Source of the DNA: Rhizopus sp. PT2906
Lineage: Eukaryota > Mucoromycota > Mucoromycetes > Mucorales > Rhizopodaceae
NCBI GenBank assembly: GCA_025529335.1
Contig: JAMYHX010000745.1
Location: forward strand, 1 to 14,289
DNA length: 14,289 bases
Direction: 5' to 3'
Made by a program: the position numbers and the translations under genes. Within the stretch, counting starts at the first letter, position 1; each line of letters starts with the position of its first letter. The notes below the pieces were generated by a model that did no database searches, was not told the DNA's origin, and saw nothing but the letters and a program-made list of their open reading frames with translations. Shown here in pieces: positions 1-9,139 of the stretch.

Positions 1-1512
1 ATCACTTACCATCCCCCAACATATTTTTTTGGATTACTGGATTGTTGTAAAAGAAAAAGGGAAAAGAGGAAAAAAAAAAAGGAAAAAGAATCGTGAAAAA
101 TAACTACGCAAATAATCAAGCCGCGTCATCAATTTAGAGCCAGACGCGTTACTCTCCCTATTTAGGATAATAATATCCGTATGGTACAAAATGAGGGATA
201 TACATGGTTGATCAGGGAATAGGTAAAAGAAAATATGTTACGATTTAAGTGATACTGTGACAATTAATTCTCAAAGAGCATATCAAAGCTCTACTGAAAC
301 AAATGAGTAGGGAATTTTACTTGATTTATTTGCTTAATTTGTCGTTATCATACTGTACATGATGTCGCAGTAATCCTTGAAATGATAAATATAAACCAAG
401 GATGCTCCTATGATATTTTTAAAAGATAAACGTTACGAAAAATATATACATTAATGCATAATATACTTAGAAGAAGGTGTGTAACTTTTTTTTTTCTTAT
501 GTAACTACATGATTGATGGAGGTTTAGGTGCAGTACTTCGGCCAACGACATTCAACAATTTTAAAAAGTTCTCTACGAGCATAGTCGTAAAATAAAGAGC
601 AATAGAGCAATAAAAAAAATTAATAAGTAGGCTGACTTTATGCTGTTACTCTGTCATTGAAGAACTACTCAGTGTTCTCATGAAAAATAATAGCGAATTT
701 CTTTTTAATTCTTTTTTCCTTTGAAATCTATTTGGTCTTAGGATATTCGAGCGATACTTCAGTTGCAACCAAGGTCCTTGAGAATCATACATTTACTACA
801 TTTAGCAAATTAAAAAAAAAAAGGTTACCGCAATTCTTAAAGCAATGATTATCTAATTTCATCTTATTTTTGGAAATGAAGTTTAGAAATCAAAGATAAC
901 AAGAACAACATCTAAGGTCTTTTTAATTTATTTGTTACATAAAAGGATTTTTATTGTTTCCAGTGGGTTATACTTTATTTTCATAGACTCCTTTCCGCTT
1001 TCATAGGGACTATAATATTATAATGAAATGAAAAAAATCTTTGGTAAATAATGGCCAAATCATGTTATTGTGTTAGTGCTTGGCTCTATTTGGAATTGTC
1101 TTTTGTTTATAATTCAGCATTTGACACTTTAGTATAATATTAGAAATAGATGTAGTCTATCATTATTTTTCTTAACCAAAGTAATGCAAGATCACGATGA
1201 TAAAGTCAATGCCTGCTTAGGATAAAAGGTTTGATTACGCCCAAGATGAAAAGCTATAATTCGTAAAAGTTAACTATATTACAGATTTTATTTCATTTTT
1301 ATGCTCGATATTGCAAACACATCTTTATTTGTTGCACATAGCAACATATGGATCACTCCTTAAAGATCAGCATCTTTTATTTAAACGCTTTCTTCATTAA
1401 AATGTTGTTATCCAAATGAGTTTTCCTCTACAGATTAAGAAGATGTTTTTTTAGAAATAAATATACATTGGAATACGTCCTTTAAAATAGAAACCGCTTT
1501 CAAGTATACTTG
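1..1512. other. AT-rich intergenic region without a recognisable gene
   Basis: No reading frame with coding character was found on either strand. The stretch is AT-rich with homopolymer runs. It holds a perfect ACGCGT hexamer at 144-149 and a related CCGCGTCA at 121-128. Both resemble MluI cell-cycle boxes and, read on the minus strand, could belong to the promoter of a gene to the left of the window; this is speculative. A 12-bp palindrome CAAGTATACTTG lies at 1501-1512. Nothing else stands out. Confidence 0.6.
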
Positions 1513-1737
1513 CTATACATGAAAGGGGAAAAAGTTCAAAAATGCAAGCAAAGAGAAGGCTGTCTGTATTTTAAGATGATGAACGTATGTTATTTTATCC
1601 CTTACTCCTTTATATTCTATTCTTTTATTTGTAGGAGGCGGCTTCTTTGTAACTGATTGCACTACAAAAGAATGTGTAGATAGATAAGAAATGATAAATG
1701 TGGTAAGGAGAAATACGGCAACTAGGAATATTCTCAT
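1513..1737 (-). CDS. Possible small secreted peptide (unrecognised)
   Basis: A 74-residue reading frame that starts with a true ATG. Residues 1-22 (MRIFLVAVFLLTTFIISYLS) look like a signal peptide: one Arg, then a strongly hydrophobic core. A short basic, proline-rich stretch follows (TKKPPPTNKR), and the C-terminal end is again hydrophobic. A potential 42-bp intron that begins GTAAGG and ends CAG lies inside the frame. Its length is a multiple of three, so either the spliced or unspliced form stays open. I do not recognise the family. In DNA this AT-rich, a frame of this length with a hydrophobic start can arise by chance, so the call is weak. It could also be the first exon of a longer gene or a relic. 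Confidence 0.25.
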   Translation of the reverse strand: MRIFLVAVFLLTTFIISYLSTHSFVVQSVTKKPPPTNKRIEYKGVRDKITYVHHLKIQTAFSLLAFLNFFPFHV

Positions 1738-1858
1738 GTGAGCTAGTAAACAAAAAAAAAGATATAAACGTATTTTTTTCTTTCTTTTTCTTCTTTATAC
1801 TTTATACTTTTTATTCTCTCTTAAATACTCATAGCTTTCAAGGATCTTCTTGGTTAAT

Positions 1859-1877
1859 GTAAGTTTTTTAAACTTAC
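1859..1877. repeat. Perfect 8-bp-arm inverted repeat (hairpin)
   Basis: GTAAGTTT, three T, AAACTTAC. The arms are perfectly complementary. It sits at the edge of the GC-richer island at about 1880-2250. It could be a transcript-end hairpin or the boundary of an old insertion; the sequence does not decide between these. Confidence 0.5.
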
Positions 1878-1928
1878 TCAGCACAGGATAATGGTTGTAT
1901 GTTCAATGGTAACTTCGCAAACGTCCTC

Positions 1929-2168
1929 CTATAAGGTTCTGCACGTCTCTGGATAGATGACCTCTGAAGTCTTTGTTGCTGACGAACGATTCTTGAAGGA
2001 GTGCTTTATAGTGACTAGTAGCTGGTTATATGTCGGCATGGCTAGTGGTCGATTTGTTAATTGCTCCAGACAGTTGGCTGGCGCTGTAGGGATAAAAGTA
2101 ATTAGCAAATCATAATCAAGACTCAGTCTAAGGCAAAGTGTCTTAACTGGCGTGGCTAAGGGAAAACT
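1929..2168 (-). pseudogene. Coding-like relic in a GC-richer island (unrecognised)
   Basis: Within otherwise very AT-rich DNA, about 1880-2250 is noticeably richer in G and C and free of homopolymers. On the minus strand it holds an open frame of 79 codons without a convincing start: the only internal ATG leaves about 41 codons. Codon composition looks protein-like, including segments such as PANCLEQLTNRPLAMPTYNQ. Similar-looking residues continue past the stop at 1929-1931 and upstream in other frames, as expected of a decayed exon or transposon fragment. I cannot assign a family. It may also be chance. Confidence 0.25.
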
Positions 2169-2543
2169 TCATTCTATGGGTTGGGTCGCCCTGAATGAGA
2201 GCCACTAGCAGCAACCACGGTCTTCTTTTTATTGGGTTATAGCGGTTTTGCTGACTATTTTTCTTCTTTCTTTTTTAGGGACCACTCTTTTAGGTAAATC
2301 TTCATGGCGTTATTTAATAAATAAATGAATAAATAAATTACTTTAAATTTCATGATAAATCCTTTGTGTTGATTTGAACAAATCATTATTTGACTACATT
2401 TCTTCTACACTCATTCTTGATTATCATATACGAGGCACACGCTTAAATGGGTTATTTTTATTCATTGTCAGCTACCGGAGTTATTTTACTCGATCACAAT
2501 GTTCCCAGGAAATATCCCATTCTTTTTTTTTGCTTAATTATTC
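2169..2543. promoter_or_regulatory. Upstream region of the C9orf72-like gene
   Basis: No gene was seen. The region contains A/T-rich tetranucleotide-like tracts (AATAAATAAATGAATAAATA at about 2317-2336). A T-rich pyrimidine tract ending at 2531 lies just before the start codon at 2544, as is also seen before the MCM4 and mannosyltransferase starts in this window. The promoter of the downstream gene is expected here, but no clear TATA element could be fixed. Confidence 0.4.
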
Positions 2544-3907
2544 ATGACACATCAAAGAGCGCGACTTACAAAATCTAAATCAGCTTCTTCCACTACTGCA
2601 CTTCAGACATTAGAAATAACTACAACCGCTGTTGTCACTGATAATGACCAAACATTAGAAGATGTAGATAGCCGCAAACAGTTACATCACCATCACTACC
2701 ATCATATACGCTCACCTGCATTTGTGGCCAATAGCTCACCTTTACCTTCTCCTGAGCAACTAGAGACAACAGAACTATTACCTTCTCCTTTCAAATGTAC
2801 TTCAGAGGCTGTAGTTGCACTTCAAGATGCAGTCAAAGGTAAATCCTTTTCTTTGTTGACTTTGCAACGGACCTATAACTGTATAATCTAGAAGCAAATG
2901 AAAATATAAAAAAACCAACTGTACCCGTTACTGAATGTGAGATACTTCAAAGCTCATTTTTCTCTGCTATTTTGTTGATTCAGTGGTCTAATGTGATTGG
3001 ACCCAAAGTGGATAAAGTATGGTCGGCGGAACCAGTAGATGAGAAGACGCAGATGATGATTGCCAGACAAGTACTCAATGGAGAGATAGGCTCTTGTTCA
3101 ATTGAGTCCAAATGGGTATTACTACAATCTATGATGTGTACTGCGTTTTTATTCGAAGACCCTACCGTTCGATCATTATTTGCTATTGTCTTGGTGGTGC
3201 CTACAAGATACCAAAAGAATTTTTCACAATATTTTCAATTACTCAAGGACCGTGTACCTATTCAGTTAGTTCAGCCCCTTATTCATTTACGAAAGATGCA
3301 GAAAAGAGAGAGTGTTGTAAGTTCAACTAGGGCAGGTACGCATATGGATATACTCATCTCTATGGTAGGCGTGGTCAACAGTATTGGATTATTTTACCGT
3401 CAACTGGCTGATACCCTTTGTGACATCCATCATGGATTTAGAATCAGTTTCTTTACCTATGGATTGTATAAAGGTAATCTACAGTCTACATGACGTTGTA
3501 TTTTATTAAATGTGTCGTATATGCAGACTAGTAATACCATGCTGGATAATGAATCAAAACAGATGCTAGATTCACCGTTTTTTGCCAAGTTTGTAAACTT
3601 ATTATTTCTTTAATCCGGGTCAGTTTCAATGTTTTGCTTATACGCTATTTTACGTTTATAGAATCATCACATCCCATTTACAAACCTTTGGATCCACAGT
3701 GCTTATTGGTAACAGCCTCACTTCGATGAATATGGTAACTCTTATTCCGTATTAAATTAGCCTCATCTCATTCAATAGCAGATGATCAATACCTTGGCTC
3801 TCTTTCTATCAGCAAAAGAAAGAAATAGATCAAGTCATGCAAGAAAACACCATCATTATATGCCTGATTTATATCTTCAGGGCGTACTTGCCAATGTAGG
3901 ATCCTTT

Positions 3908-3950
<43 letters not shown>

Positions 3951-4622
3951 TTTATTTATAGTGAGCTATAGGACTTGGAAGAAATGAATTTACGTATAGA
4001 ACTGGCCATACTTGATTCAAATCTACCTACAACACTTGTGGACATGTCAAGGCTCGTAGTCAAAAGGACACCTCTCTATAAAGAGTATCATCAATTAAGG
4101 TCAAATTACCACACAGCCTTATTTGCAAAACTACAACATGGATTCATACAACGAAATATAAAGACACAGATGAACGATTGGAAGTAAGACAGATTATATG
4201 TGAGGGAGGATATGTTCTGATCTATCTTTAGTAAACGATCCCAAGTGTTTGAAATATCAAATAGTATAGCCCCCATGGTTCAGAGTTTACTAGAAGAAGT
4301 CCGAAAGATACCAGCATGGTTAAGAGAAGCTTATATAAAGCAATGGAAGAAAAGTTTGATAAAACGGGCGCTGGCTATGATCCGATTTATAGAAGATGAA
4401 ATGTAAGTGTAAGAGCTAGGAAGAAAAAAGTCATATGAACTTATATTCTTGGATAGGCATACGTCGCTACAACATCAAAAGCCAAGAGAAGATCTTATAT
4501 CAAGTGTGATGAATGCACTCTCACTCTATCACATGGCAGACTTCATCATCATTCTAACTCAAGCAGAAAAATTAAAGCCTGGTACGGCTGACGTACTAAA
4601 TTCACAGATACCCCTTAAATAA
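2544..4622 (+). CDS. C9orf72: C9orf72-like DENN-domain protein
   Basis: Predicted 540 aa from nine exons: 2544-2838, 2892-3316, 3369-3473, 3527-3588, 3662-3734, 3782-3895, 3972-4183, 4232-4402, 4457-4622. All introns are GT-AG (47-76 bp), and the summed exons keep one frame to TAA. Matches to animal C9orf72, from memory: WSNVIGPKV (about residues 129-137, uDENN/longin start), an N-G-E segment after it, TSHLQTFGSTVLIGNS (cDENN), ALFLSAKER, LYLQGVLAN, ALAMIRFIEDE, and C-terminal AEKLKPG (522-528). The human protein is 481 aa; this one has a Ser/Thr-rich N-terminal extension of about 100 residues with a His cluster. In animals C9orf72 works with SMCR8 and WDR41 in membrane traffic, autophagy and small-GTPase control; whether those partners exist here cannot be seen. 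The donor of the fourth intron (GTTTGT, 3589) and the acceptor at 3368 were chosen to keep frame and homology. The start is the only upstream ATG in frame. Confidence 0.88.
3905..3948. repeat. T10-A34 homopolymer tract inside an intron
   Basis: Ten T followed directly by thirty-four A, inside the sixth intron (3896-3971) of the C9orf72-like gene. The A run makes up nearly half of the intron. The T/A junction can pair into a short hairpin. The acceptor used is the CTATAG at 3971; the nearer TTATAG at 3961 would put a stop codon in frame. Confidence 0.9.
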
Positions 4623-4746
4623 AGTGCTCAGTATTAGCTTAACTTACACTCTCGTATTTTAAGAGATATTTAAAACATATAAAAAAGCATCTGCTGTATC
4701 GCTGATTCAGTGGTATTTGATTGCTATTGCTTCGAGTAATGACATG

Positions 4747-5144
4747 TTAAATAATTAAAGCTGTATCTCTCACATGGGCAAGTTCCTTATCATTCAGCAA
4801 GCGTGGATTATCCAAGTATGAGCGATAGGCAGTCAACATATTTGATAGTTTGTTTGCCAGGCTATCCAAATTTGTAACTACTTTATCAACAACTTCTTCA
4901 CTTTCACCATCTTTTTTTTTTTCATGATTGCTTGGCAGTTAATTTTCTTTGTGGCCATCAGAGCAAATCGAATGAGTCCTGATTTTCCTTCTACATAGAT
5001 GCTTGAATTACTCCTTTTGTCTACGACAATACTGTTCTTTTTCTTTTTAACAGGACTTCCTTCGGCATTCAAGCGAACTGCTTCTGAATCAGTTTGCTCT
5101 CGCGTGGTATGAACCTTTACTGCATATATTTCAGAAAAAAACAC
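4747..5144 (-). pseudogene. Frameshifted minus-strand ORF relic (unknown, repeat-like)
   Basis: Two overlapping frames on the minus strand join into one protein-like sequence. The first part (5144 to about 4912) contains IYAVKVHTTREQTDSEAVRL, a Lys-rich patch and LIRFALMATKKINCQAI. Directly after a run of eleven A (minus strand; 4912-4922) the original frame ends soon in a lysine-rich tail. The neighbouring frame continues with plausible helical sequence (GESEEVVDKVVTNLDSLANK, then LTAYRSYLDNPRLLNDKELA) to a TAA at 4747-4749. This is what a one-base slip in a homopolymer produces. No ATG is present, and an in-frame stop lies directly upstream (5145-5147). The second part looks like a helical or coiled-coil end. 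I do not recognise the family. Its style resembles repetitive hypothetical proteins of Mucorales, but that is only an impression. Confidence 0.55.
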
Positions 5145-5630
5145 TCAAAGCCTGTCCCATTTAATCGATTGAAACTATGATCTTTTCAGAAACTGGATTA
5201 TAAAGGTTAATATGATATTCATAACATATGCTTTTTTACAATAATAAAAGACAAAGCGTGTTTTCGCATCCAATCGTTATTCCAATAACCGGGTGGCTTA
5301 TGCTGAAATTATTGAAATACCGCTTAATGCAAGGATATTCTGAACAAAAATACATCATACCTTTAGTTTGTCTGGTTCTATTATAAAATTAAATACAGCA
5401 ACAGACAGCAGCAGTAACTACAGTATTAACACTAGTAACCATTTAATAATGACAGAGCAATCACTAGAAGAAATATTATCTCTAGCAGCAGAATTGTCAT
5501 CTGTCAAGCAAGATACCCAAAATACTAACTCATTACGTAGGATTACTAATTACGCTGTATAAAGGGTTAACTGCTTAGAGGCTCTAGATTTCTCGGTTCA
5601 GACACTGTTGTATCAATGCTTCAAGAACAT
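5145..5630. other. Intergenic stretch between two relics
   Basis: No supported gene. A plus-strand frame ending at 5562 contains an ATG at 5449 that would give a 38-residue Ser/Asn-rich peptide; its composition is low complexity and no family is recognisable. The stretch may be decayed 5' sequence of the transposase relic that follows, but no helix-turn-helix segment and no convincing terminal inverted repeat were found. Confidence 0.4.
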
Positions 5631-6163
5631 CTTGTGAAGGTTGATTACACGAGGGCTGTTTTCCCTACCATATTGAGGGGCGATCTCAGTTTATGCAGTT
5701 GTAAACGCTGGTGTTAAAGTCCCAAGTGTACATAGCACTCATATTGTTCTTGTGGATGTTGGTAAGAAGAGAAAATTTGACAAAGGAAAGGCTCAATAGT
5801 CAAAGTCAAAATGAATACAGCAAACCACTATATGCATTTCTTGAAAGAGACTCTTGATGTCATGGATAACGTTGAATATATGCGTAACTCATACTTGATT
5901 ATGGATAATGCTCCCATACATAAGCGAACTGGCATTCAAGAAATGGTAGAAAAGCGAGGCTATAGGTGTGTGTATTTACTACCTTATTCTCTTGAATTGA
6001 ATCCAATTGAACAACTTTGGTCAGTTGTCAAGAGTAAACTTAGAGATATGAGATTTTTCAAGAAGAAACATTATAAGATCGCATTAGAGAATCTTGTAGC
6101 CAAGTGCATCAAAGCTATCTTTATGGTTTTGTTAAGCACTCTTACATCTGGAAGATTGTTTAA
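5631..6163 (+). mobile_element. Degraded Tc1/mariner-type (DDE_3) transposase relic
   Basis: The C-terminal part of a DDE transposase in at least four frame pieces. 5631-5675 reads like the TRA..TIL segment; one extra base leads into GAISVYAVVNAGVKVP (from 5677) and a basic KKRK patch; a stop occurs at 5797-5799. A shifted frame from 5811 carries HYMHFLKETLDVMD, then LIMDNAPIHKR and LPYSLELNPIEQLWSVVKSK. A further shift at about 6117 gives YGFVKHSYIWKIV and a TAA at 6161-6163. The second catalytic Asp (MDNAPIH) and the Glu (NPIEQLW) are separated by 34 residues, the DD34E spacing of the Tc1 branch. The usual PYSPELNP has lost its proline. The first catalytic Asp and the N-terminal DNA-binding part were not found. 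The element is dead; its ends could not be located. Confidence 0.82.
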
Positions 6164-6195
6164 TAAAAGAAGTCATTTAAGTCCGTACAGAGCTG

Positions 6196-6262
6196 AAGCC
6201 TTTGATAACTTTCTCCCTGTTGGCTTTTTACTGCTAAAAAACACACCACATTTCAAAGGCTT
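6196..6262. repeat. 10-bp inverted repeat 3' of the transposase relic
   Basis: AAGCCTTTGA at 6196-6205 and its perfect complement TCAAAGGCTT at 6253-6262, with a 47-nt loop. It lies shortly after the relic stop codon and could be part of the old element's 3' end or a chance hairpin. Confidence 0.4.
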
Positions 6263-6440
6263 TTTTTTAAGATTATAGGTATCCAAATTTAAGCGAACAT
6301 ATCTTATAGCATAAAGGATACTGTTAGGAGAGTAGAGATGCATAGCAAGAGTCTAGCAATAAAACGCTATAAAAAATGTGACAAGAAAAAGGGACAATTT
6401 GAAATGGAGATACTGTATAAGCCACACCGTACACACACAA

Positions 6441-6477
6441 CACGAAAAAAAATAATCTGGTAACCAAAAATTCGCGT
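6441..6477 (+). promoter_or_regulatory. Possible G1/S cell-cycle boxes upstream of MCM4
   Basis: CACGAAA at 6441-6447 matches the yeast SCB consensus CRCGAAA. TCGCGTC at 6472-6478 contains most of an MCB (ACGCGT). Both lie 48-84 bp before the MCM4 start. MCM genes are classic G1/S-induced targets of SBF/MBF-type factors in fungi, so the placement is sensible, but motifs this short occur by chance. The nearby T-rich pyrimidine tract (about 6491-6515) probably marks the transcription start area. Confidence 0.35.
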
Positions 6478-6524
6478 CTTGCGTGGCGGTATTTTTTTTT
6501 TCTTCTCTTTCCTTGTCAACATTA

Positions 6525-9112
6525 ATGAGTAGCACTCACCAACCTTCAGACTTTGGACCAGATACACCTGGTCAAGGACGTCGCACTGACCTCCTATCCT
6601 CACAACTGGACTCGCCCATGCAAGGTACCAACAGAACACCTCGTCAGGCACGATACCGTCGTTCCGAATTCTCATCAACATTCTTACCTGACGATATGGG
6701 AGCCACTTCACCTTTAGCTTATCCATCAACCCCTGTACGTTCCAATACGATGTTTGATTCACAAACACCCCGTACGACCTTCATCCGTACTCCATTCACT
6801 GCCAACACGACAACAGGCACACCTCTTCGTTTCGACAGTCCCTCTCAATTTGCCTCACTCAGCCCTGATGATCAAGAGACTGATCCTTCTTTGGCCGTAC
6901 GTCTCATCTGGGGTACAACCGTCAACATTCATGACGCCATGGGTCGTTTCCGTAGTTTTTTGACTCACTTCACACTCGCTCAGCGTAAGCAACTGACGGG
7001 TGAGCCGTTATCTGCAGATGATAATGTGCCATTCTATCCCATGTACTTTGCTCATCTCTTCAACACAAAGAATACCAACGTCAACTTGGACTGCAGAAAC
7101 TTGTTGGCTTATCCTGAGACTGAAAAATTATATGAACAGCTAGTAAAGTATCCTCAAGAAATTATTCCCTTGATGGATCATGCCGTTACCGAATTCTTTA
7201 TGAATCAGTATGAAAATGAAGATTTTGGCCTTCAGTTCCAAATGAAGGTAAGATGCGAAATGTATAACTGGATTCATGTATTGATATATCACGTAGGTTC
7301 GTCCATTCAACCTGAAACAATCTGTCAACATGAGAGAATTGGATCCTCAAAGTAAGAGAAAGCAAAAGGGATAAAGAATGTAGGAGCTGACGTTCGTTTA
7401 TATAGAGGTGGATCAATTGATCACCATCAAGGGTCTTCTCATCCGTGCATCACCTGTTATTCCTGATATGAAGGAGGCTTTCTTCCGATGCTTAGTCTGT
7501 GAAAACGAAGTGACGGTCACTGTTGATCGTGGTCGTATCTTGGAACCTACACGTTGTCCTCGCGAGAGCTGTGGTGGCGAAAACTGCATGACCTTGGTTC
7601 ATAACCGATGTGCTTTCTCAGACAAGCAATTAGCTCGAATTCAGGAAACACCTGATGTGGTTCCTGATGGTCAAACACCCCAGACAGTTACCTTGTGCCT
7701 TTATGACGATTTAGTAGATGTAGCCAAGCCAGGTGATCGTCTCGAAATCACTGGTATCTTCCGCGGTGTGCCCATAAGAGTCAATCAAAGACAGAGAGTG
7801 ATCCGTTCCTTGTTTAGAACTTATTTGGATGTTGTCCACATCAAGCGTACAGATAAGAAGAGAGTTGCCTTAGATACACAGTTCCGTAATGAATTTGGTC
7901 ATGAAAGGTAATAGTCAACACTAGAATGAATATAAGTTCTGAACGATTATAGTTATGAGGAAGGTGATGAGATTGAACGAGTATCTGGCGCAGACGAAGA
8001 AGAAATTAGAAAACTCAGTAGACGTCCTGATGTATACGATGTCCTTGCTCGCTCGATTGCGCCCAGTATTTACCAATTGGACGATGTCAAAAAGGGTATT
8101 CTCTTACAACTCTTTGGAGGCACACACAAAAATATTACCAAGGGCGGATCTCCCCGTTTTAGAGGTGATATCAACGTCTTGCTTGTGGGTGATCCAGGTA
8201 CGAGTAAATCTCAATTGTTGCAGTATGTGCACAAGATTGCTCCCAGAGGCATCTATACTTCAGGCAAGGGCAGTAGTGCGGTCGGTTTAACAGCGTATAT
8301 CACAAGAGATCCTGATACACGACAATTGGTATTGGAAAGTGGTGCGCTTGTGCTGAGTGATGGAGGTGTGTGCTGTATTGATGAATTTGACAAGATGTCA
8401 GACACAACACGTTCCGTATTGCATGAAGTGATGGAACAGCAAACGATCTCAGTGGCGAAGGCTGGTATCATCACCACCTTGAACGCAAGAACATCTATCT
8501 GTGCTTCAGCCAATCCTGTTGGATCAAGATGGAATAAGGATTTGTCAGTTCCTGCTAACTTGAACCTACCACCACCCCTCTTGTCTAGGTAAGTGGCTGT
8601 TGTTGATGTATGAATGTTCATTGACACAGATGCATGATAGATTTGACTTGTTATATTTGATCTTGGATCGTGTTGATGAAGACTCGGATCGACGATTGGC
8701 TCAACACTTGGTCACATTGTACTTGGAAGATAATCCATTTACGGCTGGCAATGATATTGTGGTAAAATCATGATATCTTTCTTTTATATCAATTAATAAC
8801 GATATGTAGAGTGTTGAATTATTAACAAAATATATCAACTACGCGAGACAAAATATCAGACCAGAACTGAATAATGAAGCCTCTAATGAGCTAGTGGATC
8901 GTTATGTTGAACTTCGAAAGCAAAACAACGACCGTACTGGTTCAGATAAGCGAATCAATGCAACCACACGACAATTAGAGTCTATGATTCGTATGTCAGA
9001 AGCTCATGCACGTATGAGATTATCCAATGTTGTTGAAAAACATGATGTGCTTGAAGCAGCTCGTTTACTGCAAAGTGGCGCTAAGTGCCTCATAGAAATG
9101 GAAATTGCCTAA
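6525..9112 (+). CDS. mcm4: DNA replication licensing factor MCM4
   Basis: Subunit of the nuclear Mcm2-7 helicase that unwinds DNA at replication forks. Predicted 779 aa from six exons: 6525-7247, 7297-7351, 7406-7907, 7953-8588, 8641-8761, 8810-9112; introns are 45-54 bp, all GT-AG. Residues 1-130 are a Ser/Thr/Pro-rich regulatory tail. The N-terminal domain starts at LIWGTTVNIHDAMGRF. A C4 zinc finger uses C288, C291, C310 and C315. The AAA+ core has Walker A GDPGTSKS (506-513), Walker B CCIDEFDKM (from 567), sensor-1 N614 in ASANPVG, and the Arg finger R639 in LLSRF, whose codon is split by the fourth intron. TSGKGSSAVGLTAYITRD is the MCM4-type signature. The frame ends soon after the AAA+ lid (MRLSNVVEKHDVLEAARLLQ), so the winged-helix domain of about 80 residues seen in other MCM4 proteins is missing. 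I chose ATG 6525 over non-ATG codons upstream. Confidence 0.95.
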
Positions 9113-9117
9113 TTTTG

Positions 9118-9139
9118 TAATAATAATAATAATAATAAA
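9118..9139 (+). terminator. (TAA)7 microsatellite containing an AATAAA signal
   Basis: Seven TAA repeats at 9118-9138 begin six bases after the MCM4 stop codon. The last one merges into AATAAA at 9134-9139, a canonical polyadenylation signal well placed for MCM4. Trinucleotide repeats of this kind are length-variable. Confidence 0.55.

Noticed and set aside
1..2543. tRNA, rRNA or CRISPR-like structures
   Set aside because: No cloverleaf, conserved rRNA segment or regularly spaced repeat could be recognised.
3317..3493. Continuous reading of the C9orf72-like frame through 3317-3368 to a stop at 3493
   Set aside because: This stretch has a strong GTAAGT donor at 3317 and loses homology. Splicing 3317-3368 restores the match (LIPFVTSIMDLESVSLP) and stays in frame with the next exon.
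5069..6296. Recurrent AAGCGAAC octamer (about 5074, 5922, 6291)
   Set aside because: The copies lie in unrelated contexts, including two coding relics, and the surrounding bases do not match; treated as coincidence.
5145..6350. Terminal inverted repeats of the Tc1-type relic
   Set aside because: No pair of matching ends with TA flanks was found by eye; the small 6196/6253 repeat lies entirely on one side of the coding remains.
6367..6768. 133-codon minus-strand frame across the MCM4 start
   Set aside because: It is antisense to the start of the well-supported MCM4 coding exon, and its composition mirrors that exon.
8253..8627. 124-codon minus-strand frame inside MCM4
   Set aside because: It is the exact antisense shadow of the conserved AAA+ core, with no independent support.
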